Positions 15,301-22,267 of a stretch of DNA of 22,345 nt are shown here, piece by piece. This stretch comes from Prolixibacteraceae bacterium (GTDB lineage: Bacteria; Bacteroidota; Bacteroidia; Bacteroidales; Prolixibacteraceae). The stretch lies in contig DPRM01000141.1 of NCBI GenBank assembly GCA_003537645.1, forward strand, positions 1-22,345, written 5' to 3'. The notes beneath the pieces were generated by a model that was not told where the DNA came from, made no database searches, and saw only the letters and a program-made list of their open reading frames with translations. A program made the translations under genes and the position numbers. How positions within the stretch are numbered: position 1 is the stretch's first letter; the number at the start of each line of letters is the position of its first letter.

Positions 15301-15631
15301 CGGGTTTAACCTTTTTGCAACTGGCGGAACACAGCAGTTCCTGGCAGATAACGGCATTGCATCGACTCGTTTGTACTGGCCCGACGAAACCGATAAACAT
15401 CCGAATACGCTGGAATACATCAAGGAAAAGAAGATTGATTTGGTTATCAACATCCCGAAAGATCACACAACCCGCGAAATCACGAATGGATATACCATTC
15501 GCCGCAGCGCGATCGATTACAGCATTCCGCTAATCACCAATGCCCGTGTTGCCAGCGCATTTATTTATGCGTTCTGCAAATATGGCATCGAAGATTTGTC
15601 GATTAAAAGCTGGGACGAATACAAAGATTAA
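12398..15631 (+). CDS. carB: Carbamoyl-phosphate synthase large subunit CarB
   Basis: CarB makes carbamoyl phosphate from bicarbonate, ammonia and two ATP, feeding ArgF' here and pyrimidine synthesis elsewhere. The 1077-residue protein has two duplicated ATP-grasp halves (about 1-400 and 560-940), an oligomerisation region between them and a C-terminal MGS-like regulatory domain (about 942-1077). Motifs such as GEFDYSGSQALK, NPNIATIQTS, GWKEVEYEVVRD, SVEFDWCSVN, NYNPETVSTDYD and VLSGAAMNVV follow CAD/CPS1-type sequences as I remember them rather than E. coli CarB. It is downstream of carA and closes with a terminator at 15656-15690. Confidence 0.98.
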   Translation: MINKDIKKVIVLGSGALKIGEAGEFDYSGSQALKALKEENVETILINPNIATIQTSEDIADRIYFLPVTPFFVEQVIIKEKPDGILLAFGGQTALNCGVALFRGGILEKYNVKVVGTPVQSIIDTEDREIFAGKLAEIDVLTPRSIACLNMEEAFAAVKIVGYPIIIRAAYTLGGLGSGFCANDEELEALASKAFTYSPQILVEESIKGWKEVEYEVVRDRFNNCITVCNMENFDPLGIHTGESIVVAPSQTLSNSEYHKLRALAIKIIRHIGIVGECNVQYALDPHSEDYRVIEVNARLSRSSALASKATGYPLAFVAAKLGLGYGLHQLNNQVTKVTTAAFEPALDYIVCKIPRWDLNKFSGVSKNLGSSMKSVGEIMSIGRSFEEAIQKGIRMVGIGMHGFVANKEEITIEQIDEELVHPTDRRIFAIAEAFNKGYSVDDIYEKTKIDRWFLQKLQNIHVTKNKLEAVNSLPTLDDSLLLQAKKEGYSDFQIARLVLKSSNKAINDDLLKVRDWRKSKNILPSVKQIDTLAGEYPAQTNYLYLTYNGNEHDVEFQHDDKSVIVLGSGAYRIGSSVEFDWCSVNAITTIHKEGYRSIMINYNPETVSTDYDTCDRLYFDELTFERVMDIVDLEAPKGLVLSMGGQIPNNLAMKLHRQNVPILGTSPLNIDRAEDRKKFSSLCDNLGIDQPRWSELTSIEDIYTFVDEVGFPVLIRPSYVLSGAAMNVVSNKDQLQHFLTLAANVSKEHPVVVSEFIEQAKEIEIDAVAKNGEVVAYAISEHVEFAGVHSGDATIVFPPQKLYVETIRRIKKIARQIAKELNITGPFNMQLLAKDNDIKVIECNLRASRSFPFVSKVMKYNLIEIATQVMLDAPFQTPDKSLFELDYVGVKAAQFSFARLLNADPVLGVDMSSTGEVGCIGENYYEAILKSMLSVGYSIPKKNILISSGETRSKIELLASARMLSERGFNLFATGGTQQFLADNGIASTRLYWPDETDKHPNTLEYIKEKKIDLVINIPKDHTTREITNGYTIRRSAIDYSIPLITNARVASAFIYAFCKYGIEDLSIKSWDEYKD

Positions 15632-15655
15632 TCGCGTTTCTAAAACGTAAAATAC

Positions 15656-15690
15656 AAAGGTCATTCTGAAAATTCGGGATGGCCTTTTTT
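15656..15690 (+). terminator. Terminator of carAB
   Basis: AAAGGTCATTC pairs with GGGATGGCCTTT (with G-U pairs) around a 9-base loop and runs into a stretch of six T. It begins 25 bases after the carB stop. Confidence 0.85.
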
Positions 15691-15774
15691 CTTGTAAACT
15701 ATTTGTGAATGTTATTGTTATTAAATCTCACCAAAAGTCAGATAGATTAACCTTGAAACAGAACGCTGTTTTTG

Positions 15775-15814
15775 TTGTCAGATGTTGCAAATCAGATAAG
15801 TAAAAGTCTGACAA
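15775..15814. repeat. Inverted repeat TTGTCAGA / TCTGACAA
   Basis: A perfect 8-bp inverted repeat has 24 bases between the arms. TCAGAT also appears directly at 15738, 15778 and 15792. It could be a regulator site for the downstream gene, but no regulator is identified. Confidence 0.35.
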
Positions 15815-16012
15815 AATAAATTGTTCTACAATTCAATTGGCTCATTTTAATGTGGTTATATTGACCGGGAAATATGATGTCAATTGCATGATTGCCGTTT
15901 GGTAAACGGTTAACTATCAAAAAGATCTTCCCTAATTCTTCTGATCTGATTCCATTCTGTTTACACAGAAATCCACAGAGATTATTCCCTATTATTTTTA
16001 TTTATTATTCAA

Positions 16013-16018
16013 AAGGAG
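16013..16018 (+). promoter_or_regulatory. Shine-Dalgarno sequence deciding the start at 16027
   Basis: AAGGAG ends 8 bases before the ATG at 16027 that begins a signal peptide. This is unusual in the window, where most genes lack such a site, and it rules against the longer frame starting at 15892. Confidence 0.75.
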
Positions 16019-16026
16019 AATTTAGT

Positions 16027-17220
16027 ATGAAAACAAAAAGGACTTTTGCAGTTATTGTTATAATTATTGGCTTTCTTTTCATTTCAAATGCACAACCAAT
16101 GCAGGTAAAAGGTTCAGCTGAAACTGAAGCTTTGGCTGAAAAACTTGTTAATCAGTGTGCCAGTATTCAGGAAGGAGAATTTGTTTTGGTGACAGGTGGG
16201 ATCCGCGATATTGAATTGTTGGAAAATATTGTGATAAACTTGGGGAAAAGGGGCGCTTTCCCGATTTTGACCATTGGAAGCGACCGTATGAGTCGGCGTT
16301 GGGTTACCGAGGTGCCTGAAAAATATGATTCGCGTGTTCCCGAAAGTGATTTAAAGTTGTTTGGCTTTATAACCACTGTAATTAATGTGGATTACAGCGA
16401 AGCTATTGGCTTGTTTGCAGATATTCCGGCTGAACGATTTGCCGCCCGTGCAAAAGCTTATGAACCGGTGAACGAATTGGTAGCCAAACGAAATGTTAAA
16501 GGGGTAAGTTTAGGAAACGGGCTTTATCCTACTGAAGCCAGCGCCAAACAGTTTGGATTGACATTAAATGAACTTTCTGATCTTTTCTGGAAAGGTGTGA
16601 ATGTGGATTATTCTAAACTAGAGGCTACTGGAAAATCTGTTCAAGCAATACTTGCAGGCGGAAAGGAAGTTCAATTGACCAATCCAAATGGTACTGACCT
16701 GAAGATGCGTATTGAAAAACGGCCTGTTTTGGTGAGTGATGGTGTTCTTAATGCTGATGACCTGAAGAAAGGATTTGCCGCTTCGCAAGTTTACCTTCCT
16801 GCAGGTGAAGCTTATTTGACACCGGTTCCGGGTACTGCTGAAGGAACAGTAGTTGTTGACCGTCAATTCTATCAGGGGAAAGAGATTCTTGGCCTTACGA
16901 TGAATTTTAAGGCCGGAAAACTTACCTCGATGACTGCAAAGTCGGGACTCGAACCACTCCAAAAAATGTACGATGTTGCTGAAGCCGGAAAAGAAGAATT
17001 TGCGTTTATTGATTTAGGAATTAATCCCAATGTGAAAATAAAACCGGGCAGCAAACTGGTTGCCTGGATGCCGGCTGGCATGGTCACCGTAGGTATCGGT
17101 AACAATGTGTGGGCCGGTGGCGAAAATAAAAATCCTTATTCGCTGGCTTCTTTTTTACCAGGAAGCACCTTAAGAGTTGACGGAAAGGTTCTTGTAGAAA
17201 ATGGTGTTCTTAAAAACTGA
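16027..17220 (+). CDS. Secreted M29-family aminopeptidase homologue, likely without normal metal site
   Basis: The 397-residue protein begins with a signal peptide (about 1-22; hydrophobic AVIVIIIGFLFIS, probable cleavage after SNA), so it should be periplasmic or secreted. The rest looks like the M29 (aminopeptidase T/AmpS) fold: an N-terminal domain with EGEFVLVTGG (49-58) and a C-terminal domain with LPAGEAYLTPV (257-267) and an ending FLPGSTLRVDGKVL. M29 enzymes bind two metals with Glu, Glu, His, His and Asp. Here Glu261 remains, but the second Glu position is Asp329, the HIGIG histidine is replaced (VTVGIGNN, 353-360), and the IHWD-type HxD is SLAS (372-375). Catalysis is therefore doubtful; a binding role or a different chemistry is possible. 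It follows the carB terminator and precedes a beta-galactosidase gene. Confidence 0.8.
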   Translation: MKTKRTFAVIVIIIGFLFISNAQPMQVKGSAETEALAEKLVNQCASIQEGEFVLVTGGIRDIELLENIVINLGKRGAFPILTIGSDRMSRRWVTEVPEKYDSRVPESDLKLFGFITTVINVDYSEAIGLFADIPAERFAARAKAYEPVNELVAKRNVKGVSLGNGLYPTEASAKQFGLTLNELSDLFWKGVNVDYSKLEATGKSVQAILAGGKEVQLTNPNGTDLKMRIEKRPVLVSDGVLNADDLKKGFAASQVYLPAGEAYLTPVPGTAEGTVVVDRQFYQGKEILGLTMNFKAGKLTSMTAKSGLEPLQKMYDVAEAGKEEFAFIDLGINPNVKIKPGSKLVAWMPAGMVTVGIGNNVWAGGENKNPYSLASFLPGSTLRVDGKVLVENGVLKN

Positions 17221-17263
17221 TATATTTAGTATTGCTAATACAGATTAAAATTCTCAATTTTGC

Positions 17264-17299
17264 ATGCCTACCAGTTCCTACCGGTAGGCATTGTTTTAT
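17264..17299 (+). terminator. Terminator after the M29-like gene
   Basis: ATGCCTACC (17264-17272) pairs perfectly with GGTAGGCAT (17283-17291), with a 10-base loop, followed by TGTTTTATT. The hairpin ends only 37 bases before the GH2 start, so it may also lie in the leader of that gene. Confidence 0.75.
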
Positions 17300-17328
17300 T
17301 GCCATTTTTCTAACTTAAATCAATTTTT

Positions 17329-20300
17329 ATGAAGTACTTTTTAATGATGATTTTTGCAGCGACCATTGCAACCAGCGCGTGCAAAAGTAAATACGAGAAT
17401 GTGTCTTTCGAGGAAAAGACCCCGCACGACTGGGAAAATCCTGCTGTTTCCGAAATTAACCGTGAAGCACCGCGTGCTTATTTCATCCCTTATGCCACGG
17501 CAGAGCAAGCTATGCAACCCGACATCTGGAAATCGCCTTTCATTCAATCACTAAACGGAACCTGGCAGTTTAACCTGTCGCACACACCTTATGTACGACC
17601 GTTCTACTTTTTTAAAGACGATTACGATACCAAAGACTGGACAACCATTCAGGTTCCGGGAAACTGGGAAATGCAGGGTTTTGACGTGCCAATTTATGTC
17701 AATGTTCAGTACCCGCACGAAGCAACTCCGCCAACCATCCAGAAACATTACAATCCGGTAGGTTCATACAAACGCAGTTTTACCATTCCTGAAAACTGGA
17801 AAGGACAAGACATTATCCTGCATTTTGGCGCTGTAAGTTCGGCCATGTATGTTTGGGTAAACGAACAAATGGTTGGTTACAGCGAAGACAGCAAAACGCC
17901 TGCGGAATTCAATATTACCAAATACCTGAAAAAAGGAGAAAATTCTCTTGCTGTTGAAGTTTACCGCTGGAGCGATGGAAGCTATCTGGAAGATCAAGAT
18001 TTTTGGCGCATGAGCGGCATGACCCGCGACGTATTCCTGATGGCCCGCAATCCGCAACACATTCGCGATTACCGTGTTTCATCGCCATTGGTTAATAATT
18101 ATCAGGATGGAGATTTTAAACTGGATATTGAAGTGGCCAACTCGGCAGAAATTACCCCAATGGTTACATTGGAGGCTGTTTTGATGGATGGCGAAACCAA
18201 AGTTGCCGAAATAAACCAGAAGATTCAAACTGAAGCTAAACCAGTTTCAGTATCAAATAGTATTATGGTACCGGCTGCAAAACCCTGGACTGCCGAAAAT
18301 CCAAATTTGTATCAATTGCTCATCACTTTAAAAGACGAATCAGGTAAAGTAATCGAAGTTATTCGTCAGGATGTCGGTTTCCGAACAATTGAAATTAAAG
18401 ATGCACAGCTTTTGGTAAATGGTGTTGCCATTTATGTAAAGGGCGTAAATATTCACGAACACAACGATGTTACCGGTCATTATCAGGACGAAGCTACAAT
18501 GCTGAAGGATATTCTCCTGATGAAATCGCATAACATTAATGCTGTCCGCACTTCGCATTATCCGCAACCCGAACGCTGGTACGAATTGTGCAACCAATAC
18601 GGTATCTTCCTGGTTAACGAAGCCAATGTTGAATCGCATGGTATGGGTTATGGAGCCAAATCACTTGCAAAAGATCCGGTTTGGAAAGATGCTCACCTGT
18701 TCCGCACCCGCAACATGTTCGAACGCGATAAAAATCAACCTTCAGTAATTATCTGGTCACTTGGGAACGAGGCCGGAAACGGTGTAAACTTCGAGGCCAC
18801 TTATGCGTACCTGAAATCGGTTGACTCTTCACGTCCGGTTCAGTACGAACAGGCACACGGCGGCGCCAATACCGACATTGTTTGCCCCATGTATGCACGT
18901 ATGAAAAACATGGAAGATTATGCCAAAGGCAAGCCAACCAAACCATATATTCAATGCGAATATGCACACGCAATGGGAAACAGTGTTGGAAACCTTCAGG
19001 ATTACTGGGATTTGATAGAGAAATACCCGGTTCTACAGGGTGGTTTTATCTGGGACTGGGTTGATCAGGGAATTCTGACTCAGGATTCAGCCGGAACAAA
19101 ATTCTGGGCTTACGGTGGCGATTTGGGTGGCGACACGCTGGCAACCGATGGTAATTTCTGTAATAACGGAATTATAAATCCTGATCGCACTATCAAACCA
19201 ACTTTGATTGAAGTCGGTAAAGTTTATCAGCACATCGGTTTCAAAGCGGTCAATCTGAACAGTGGCGAAATTGAAATCCGCAACAAATATTCGTTTACGA
19301 ACCTTTCAGAATTTACATTTTCCTGGGAAGTAGTTGCTGATGGTCAGGTATTGAAATCAGGAGAAATTACAGATTTGGAACTGGCGCCAAATACCAGCAA
19401 AAAAGTTCAGCTGGACGTAAAAGTTGATGCACAACCTGCCACCGAATATTTCCTGAATATTTCGGCCAAACTGAAAAATGCCAAAGGTATTCTTTCAGCT
19501 GGCACCAAACTGGCTTACGAGCAATTCCAGTTACCTTTCAGCAAAAAAGCAGTAACCGCAGCTAAAAGCGCCCTCGGCAAAGCCACGCTTAATGAAGTTG
19601 GAAACAATATTGTTGTTGAAGGTCAGGGTTTCAAAATTGATTTCAGTAAAGACGAAGCTACCCTGAAGTCCTATCAGATAGACGGAAAAGAAATGCTGAT
19701 GGCCGGACCTGTGCCAAATTTCTGGCGTGCACCAATCGACAATGACTTCGGAAACGGGCTTGACAGACGCAGCCGTGTTTGGAGAAAAGCCGGAGAGCAA
19801 AAAAGTGTAAAATCGGCCACTGTTAAGCAAGTGGGGAACGAAGTGGTTGTCAATTTCAATTTCGACCTCAATAACGATAAAAAGCAGGTGATTGCCAATT
19901 ATAATTCGGTTTACACCGTGCTTGGAAATGGCGAGGTGATTGTAAACAATAGCTTTAAGATGATGAAGGATTCGCTTCCTGAAATCGTTCGTTTCGGGGT
20001 AAATCTGGTAATGCCACGCGAATTCGACCAGATGAGCTGGCTGGGTCGCGGTCCTCACGAATCGTATCAGGATCGTTTTACCAGCGCCTTGGTTGGTTTG
20101 TATTCAGGAGCAGTTGCCGACCAGTATTTCGCCTACATTCGCCCACAGGAAAACGGAAACAAAACAGACGTTCGCTGGATGAGCATTGCCAATAAAGATG
20201 GATTGGGACTTCAGTTCATTGGCTTGCCACTGCTTTCGGTTAGCGCTCACCACCAGATTATGGAAGATTTTGAATCGCCTGCCCGAACCGATGGTCGCGT

Positions 20301-20532
20301 AAAAGAAGGAGAGAAGATGGTTCGCCGCCATACCAATGATGTGGTTCCGCGCGATCTGACTTCGATCAATATTGACTACAAGCAAATGGGAGTTGGCGGC
20401 GACGACAGTTGGGGGGCATGGACGCACGACGAATATCGTTTGCGCGAAAAAGCTTACAACTATTCATTCCGCATTTCACCGCTCCGCGCTGGCGAAAAAC
20501 CGGTTGAAAAAGCGAAAGTAAGTTATCAGTAA
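17329..20532 (+). CDS. GH2 family beta-galactosidase (lipoprotein)
   Basis: This glycoside hydrolase probably cleaves terminal beta-galactosides. The 1067-residue protein starts with a lipoprotein-type signal (lipobox TSAC, Cys18); the residues after Cys (KSKYEN) are not the acidic surface-export signal known in Bacteroidota, so the periplasmic side is more likely. Next come the GH2 sugar-binding domain (about 70-240), an Ig-like domain (about 245-350), the TIM barrel (about 355-640) with acid/base Glu481 in SLGNEAGN and nucleophile Glu544 in QCEYAHAMGN, and a C-terminal Bgal small-chain domain (about 770-1055). NEANVESHGM and WAYGGDLGGD favour LacZ-like over glucuronidase or mannosidase members. 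Substrate details such as lactose, porphyran or plant galactan cannot be read from the sequence. A strong terminator follows. Confidence 0.94.
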   Translation: MKYFLMMIFAATIATSACKSKYENVSFEEKTPHDWENPAVSEINREAPRAYFIPYATAEQAMQPDIWKSPFIQSLNGTWQFNLSHTPYVRPFYFFKDDYDTKDWTTIQVPGNWEMQGFDVPIYVNVQYPHEATPPTIQKHYNPVGSYKRSFTIPENWKGQDIILHFGAVSSAMYVWVNEQMVGYSEDSKTPAEFNITKYLKKGENSLAVEVYRWSDGSYLEDQDFWRMSGMTRDVFLMARNPQHIRDYRVSSPLVNNYQDGDFKLDIEVANSAEITPMVTLEAVLMDGETKVAEINQKIQTEAKPVSVSNSIMVPAAKPWTAENPNLYQLLITLKDESGKVIEVIRQDVGFRTIEIKDAQLLVNGVAIYVKGVNIHEHNDVTGHYQDEATMLKDILLMKSHNINAVRTSHYPQPERWYELCNQYGIFLVNEANVESHGMGYGAKSLAKDPVWKDAHLFRTRNMFERDKNQPSVIIWSLGNEAGNGVNFEATYAYLKSVDSSRPVQYEQAHGGANTDIVCPMYARMKNMEDYAKGKPTKPYIQCEYAHAMGNSVGNLQDYWDLIEKYPVLQGGFIWDWVDQGILTQDSAGTKFWAYGGDLGGDTLATDGNFCNNGIINPDRTIKPTLIEVGKVYQHIGFKAVNLNSGEIEIRNKYSFTNLSEFTFSWEVVADGQVLKSGEITDLELAPNTSKKVQLDVKVDAQPATEYFLNISAKLKNAKGILSAGTKLAYEQFQLPFSKKAVTAAKSALGKATLNEVGNNIVVEGQGFKIDFSKDEATLKSYQIDGKEMLMAGPVPNFWRAPIDNDFGNGLDRRSRVWRKAGEQKSVKSATVKQVGNEVVVNFNFDLNNDKKQVIANYNSVYTVLGNGEVIVNNSFKMMKDSLPEIVRFGVNLVMPREFDQMSWLGRGPHESYQDRFTSALVGLYSGAVADQYFAYIRPQENGNKTDVRWMSIANKDGLGLQFIGLPLLSVSAHHQIMEDFESPARTDGRVKEGEKMVRRHTNDVVPRDLTSINIDYKQMGVGGDDSWGAWTHDEYRLREKAYNYSFRISPLRAGEKPVEKAKVSYQ

Positions 20533-20540
20533 AAAAAATC

Positions 20541-20566
20541 CTAAGTTCTAAGTCCTAAGTCCGAAG
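20541..20566. repeat. Short CTAAGTCC-type repeats after the GH2 gene
   Basis: CTAAGT occurs three times at 8- to 9-base spacing just past the stop. It is another low-complexity spacer repeat with no coding content. Confidence 0.45.
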
Positions 20567-20604
20567 ACAGGAGACCTGCGACTGAAGAAGAATAAAGGTA
20601 TTTT

Positions 20605-20643
20605 AAGCGGGAGGTTTTGAAAGAAGCTTCCCGCTTATTTTTT
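20605..20643 (+). terminator. Terminator of the GH2 gene
   Basis: A 14-bp stem with several G-U pairs (AAGCGGGA with TCCCGCTT, extended inward by GGTTTT with GAAGCT) closes on a GAAA tetraloop. A run of six T follows (20638-20643). Confidence 0.88.
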
Positions 20644-20646
20644 AGG

Positions 20647-20690
20647 TAAAATAAAAAGCAGGCGACCAGTTTTACCTGATCGCCTGCTTT
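20647..20690 (-). terminator. Terminator of the Gfo/Idh/MocA gene
   Basis: AAAGCAGGCGA (20655-20665) pairs perfectly with TCGCCTGCTTT (20680-20690), with an inner CAG/CTG. On the minus strand it runs into TTTTTATTTT. It stands back-to-back with the GH2 terminator, closing two convergent genes. Confidence 0.88.
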
Positions 20691-20724
20691 ATTATAGTTG
20701 CATCCGAAGATGCGGTTAAATCAA

Positions 20725-22050
20725 TTATACCAATTTCCAGCCTTCGCGGTATTCGTAATGCATCAGTTTGGTAGCCGCACCGTCAACATCGTCAACAAAT
20801 GTTTCGGTTGCCGGATCCCACTTAATGGTACGTTTCAGTTCGCAGGCAATGTTTCCAAGTGTGCAAACGGTACAGCTGCTGTGTCCGATTTCAACAGGAA
20901 CAACAGGGTCTTTGCGTTCTTTTACTGCTTCGATGAAATTAAGCTGGTGAGGAATTTTTGTTTCGTAAGGACCTGTGTCACCTTCGGCAGCTGCCGGAGG
21001 AAGGAATTTGTCGTCAGAAGCAAGGAAATGTCCGCGTGATACTTCAAGCCAGCCATCTTTGCCGATGAATTTAACACCTTTGGTCTTCTTTTCGTCGAAA
21101 GGTTCTGAAGTCATAACTACGCCGTTTGCATAAACAAACTGCATAAATTCAGTTCCGTCGCCAATTGGTGAAATCTCAACCGGACCGCTTTTGTCCATTC
21201 CAAGACCCCATTGTGCAACGTCGAACATGTGTGCACCCCAGTCGGTCGTGAAACCACCGCCCATTTCTTTGTACCATCTCCATCCGCCCCAGAATTGTTC
21301 GTTTTGTTCTGGTTCAACCGTAATTGGCGGGTTAAGCTGGCTGTTATAATGAATAGGCATTGGAAGGTTGGCCAACCAAAGATCCCAGTTCAAATCGGCT
21401 GGTAAAGTTTCTTCCGGAAGATCGTAAGGTTTTGGGGGAGCGCCTACATAAGCGTGTACTTTTTCGATTTGGCCGAGTGCACCTGTTTGAACCAAATTAA
21501 CAGCATGCTGGAAGTTCGGATCGGAACGCTGCTGGCTTCCAACAGCCAGAATGCGGTTTGTTTCGCGTACAACCCGACGTAATTCCTGACCTTCCTTAAT
21601 CGTGAAAGTCATTGGTTTTTCGAGGTAAACATCTTTTCCGGCTTTACATGCAGCAATGGCAATCATGGCATGTGAATGGTCGGGAACTGCAATAACTACA
21701 GCATTGATGTCGGTACGTGCCAGTAAATCCTGGTATTTTTCGTAAGTCTGAACTTCTACCTGAACACCTGCTGCTTCGTAGAAAGCTTTCACTTTTTTCT
21801 CGAAACGCTGACGTTTAACACCGTAAACATCGCAACCTGCAATTACTTTAACGCCCGGAATCTGCAGGAATCCGTTCATTAAGAACATTGCCTGCTGACC
21901 CATTCCAATGATCCCAATTTTAAGATCGGTGTCAACTACTTTTTGTTTGCAGGCCGACAAAGACGAAAACATTGCAACTCCTGCCATACCAATGGCAGCT
22001 GTTCCAAGAAATTGCCGTCTCGAAACTCCTTTTTTTTGTTGATTTTCCAT
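20725..22050 (-). CDS. Gfo/Idh/MocA family oxidoreductase with Tat-type lipoprotein signal
   Basis: This NAD(P)-dependent oxidoreductase of the Gfo/Idh/MocA superfamily acts on a sugar or polyol derivative that I cannot identify. The 441-residue protein starts with a twin-arginine motif SRRQFLG (10-16), a hydrophobic stretch and a lipobox LSAC (Cys34), so it should be exported folded with cofactor and lipid-anchored. The Rossmann motif GIIGMG follows (46-51), then EKPMTF (144-149) with catalytic Lys145 and the second conserved block GGGFTTDWGAHMFD (264-277) with Asp270 and His274. The length fits secreted Bacteroidota members of the family, some of which act as glycosidases or in polysaccharide use. 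It converges with the GH2 gene and diverges from the M20 gene. Confidence 0.92.
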   Translation of the reverse strand: MENQQKKGVSRRQFLGTAAIGMAGVAMFSSLSACKQKVVDTDLKIGIIGMGQQAMFLMNGFLQIPGVKVIAGCDVYGVKRQRFEKKVKAFYEAAGVQVEVQTYEKYQDLLARTDINAVVIAVPDHSHAMIAIAACKAGKDVYLEKPMTFTIKEGQELRRVVRETNRILAVGSQQRSDPNFQHAVNLVQTGALGQIEKVHAYVGAPPKPYDLPEETLPADLNWDLWLANLPMPIHYNSQLNPPITVEPEQNEQFWGGWRWYKEMGGGFTTDWGAHMFDVAQWGLGMDKSGPVEISPIGDGTEFMQFVYANGVVMTSEPFDEKKTKGVKFIGKDGWLEVSRGHFLASDDKFLPPAAAEGDTGPYETKIPHQLNFIEAVKERKDPVVPVEIGHSSCTVCTLGNIACELKRTIKWDPATETFVDDVDGAATKLMHYEYREGWKLV

Positions 22051-22098
22051 GTGAATAAATTATTTGTGTTTGTGGGAATATGTTTTTTTTTGCGAACG

Positions 22099-22129
22099 TA
22101 AAAATACCCATTTGAACTAATTAACCAAA
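22099..22129 (-). promoter_or_regulatory. Promoter of the Gfo/Idh/MocA gene
   Basis: The minus strand has TTTG (22126-22129), a 19-base spacer and TATTTTTA (22099-22106; 7 of 8 to TAnnTTTG). This is the Bacteroidota -33/-7 layout and predicts a 5' leader of about 40 nt. Confidence 0.6.
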
Positions 22130-22133
22130 AGAA

Positions 22134-22148
22134 AAGAATGCTATTCTT
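22134..22148. promoter_or_regulatory. Palindrome in the divergent Gfo/Idh-M20 spacer
   Basis: AAGAAT-GCT-ATTCTT is a perfect 6-bp dyad with outer AGAAAA/TTTTCT complementarity. The GAAT...ATTC core resembles an ARG box but has 3 rather than 4 bases in the centre. It lies 108 bases upstream of the putative argE, so an ArgR site is possible but unproven. Confidence 0.3.
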
Positions 22149-22267
22149 GTTTTCTGAAGATTACAAAGCTGTTAAAAAACGAATTTCGCAGATATTTTAT
22201 TGATTTTATGTCAGTTTCAAATTTATTTTTTTTGATTTTTGTCAGGTAATCGAAAATGAGCTCCACA

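Larger units (their letters stand above)
15632..16026. other. Non-coding region between carB and the M29-like gene
   Basis: These 395 bases hold the carB terminator, a cluster of TCAGAT motifs with an inverted pair (15738-15814), two small hairpins (CCGTTT-GGT-AAACGG at 15895-15909 and TTCTGT-TTAC-ACAGAA at 15955-15970) and a Shine-Dalgarno sequence. I see no reliable promoter match and no coding region. Confidence 0.6.

Noticed and set aside
15892..16026. 45-codon upstream extension of the M29-like protein
   Set aside because: A Shine-Dalgarno sequence and a signal peptide begin at 16027, and the extension would bury the signal peptide.
20698..21039. 113-codon plus-strand frame opposite the oxidoreductase gene
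   Set aside because: It lies antisense within a well-supported gene and has no family features; the same applies to the other long antisense frames in carB, argG and the GH2 gene.
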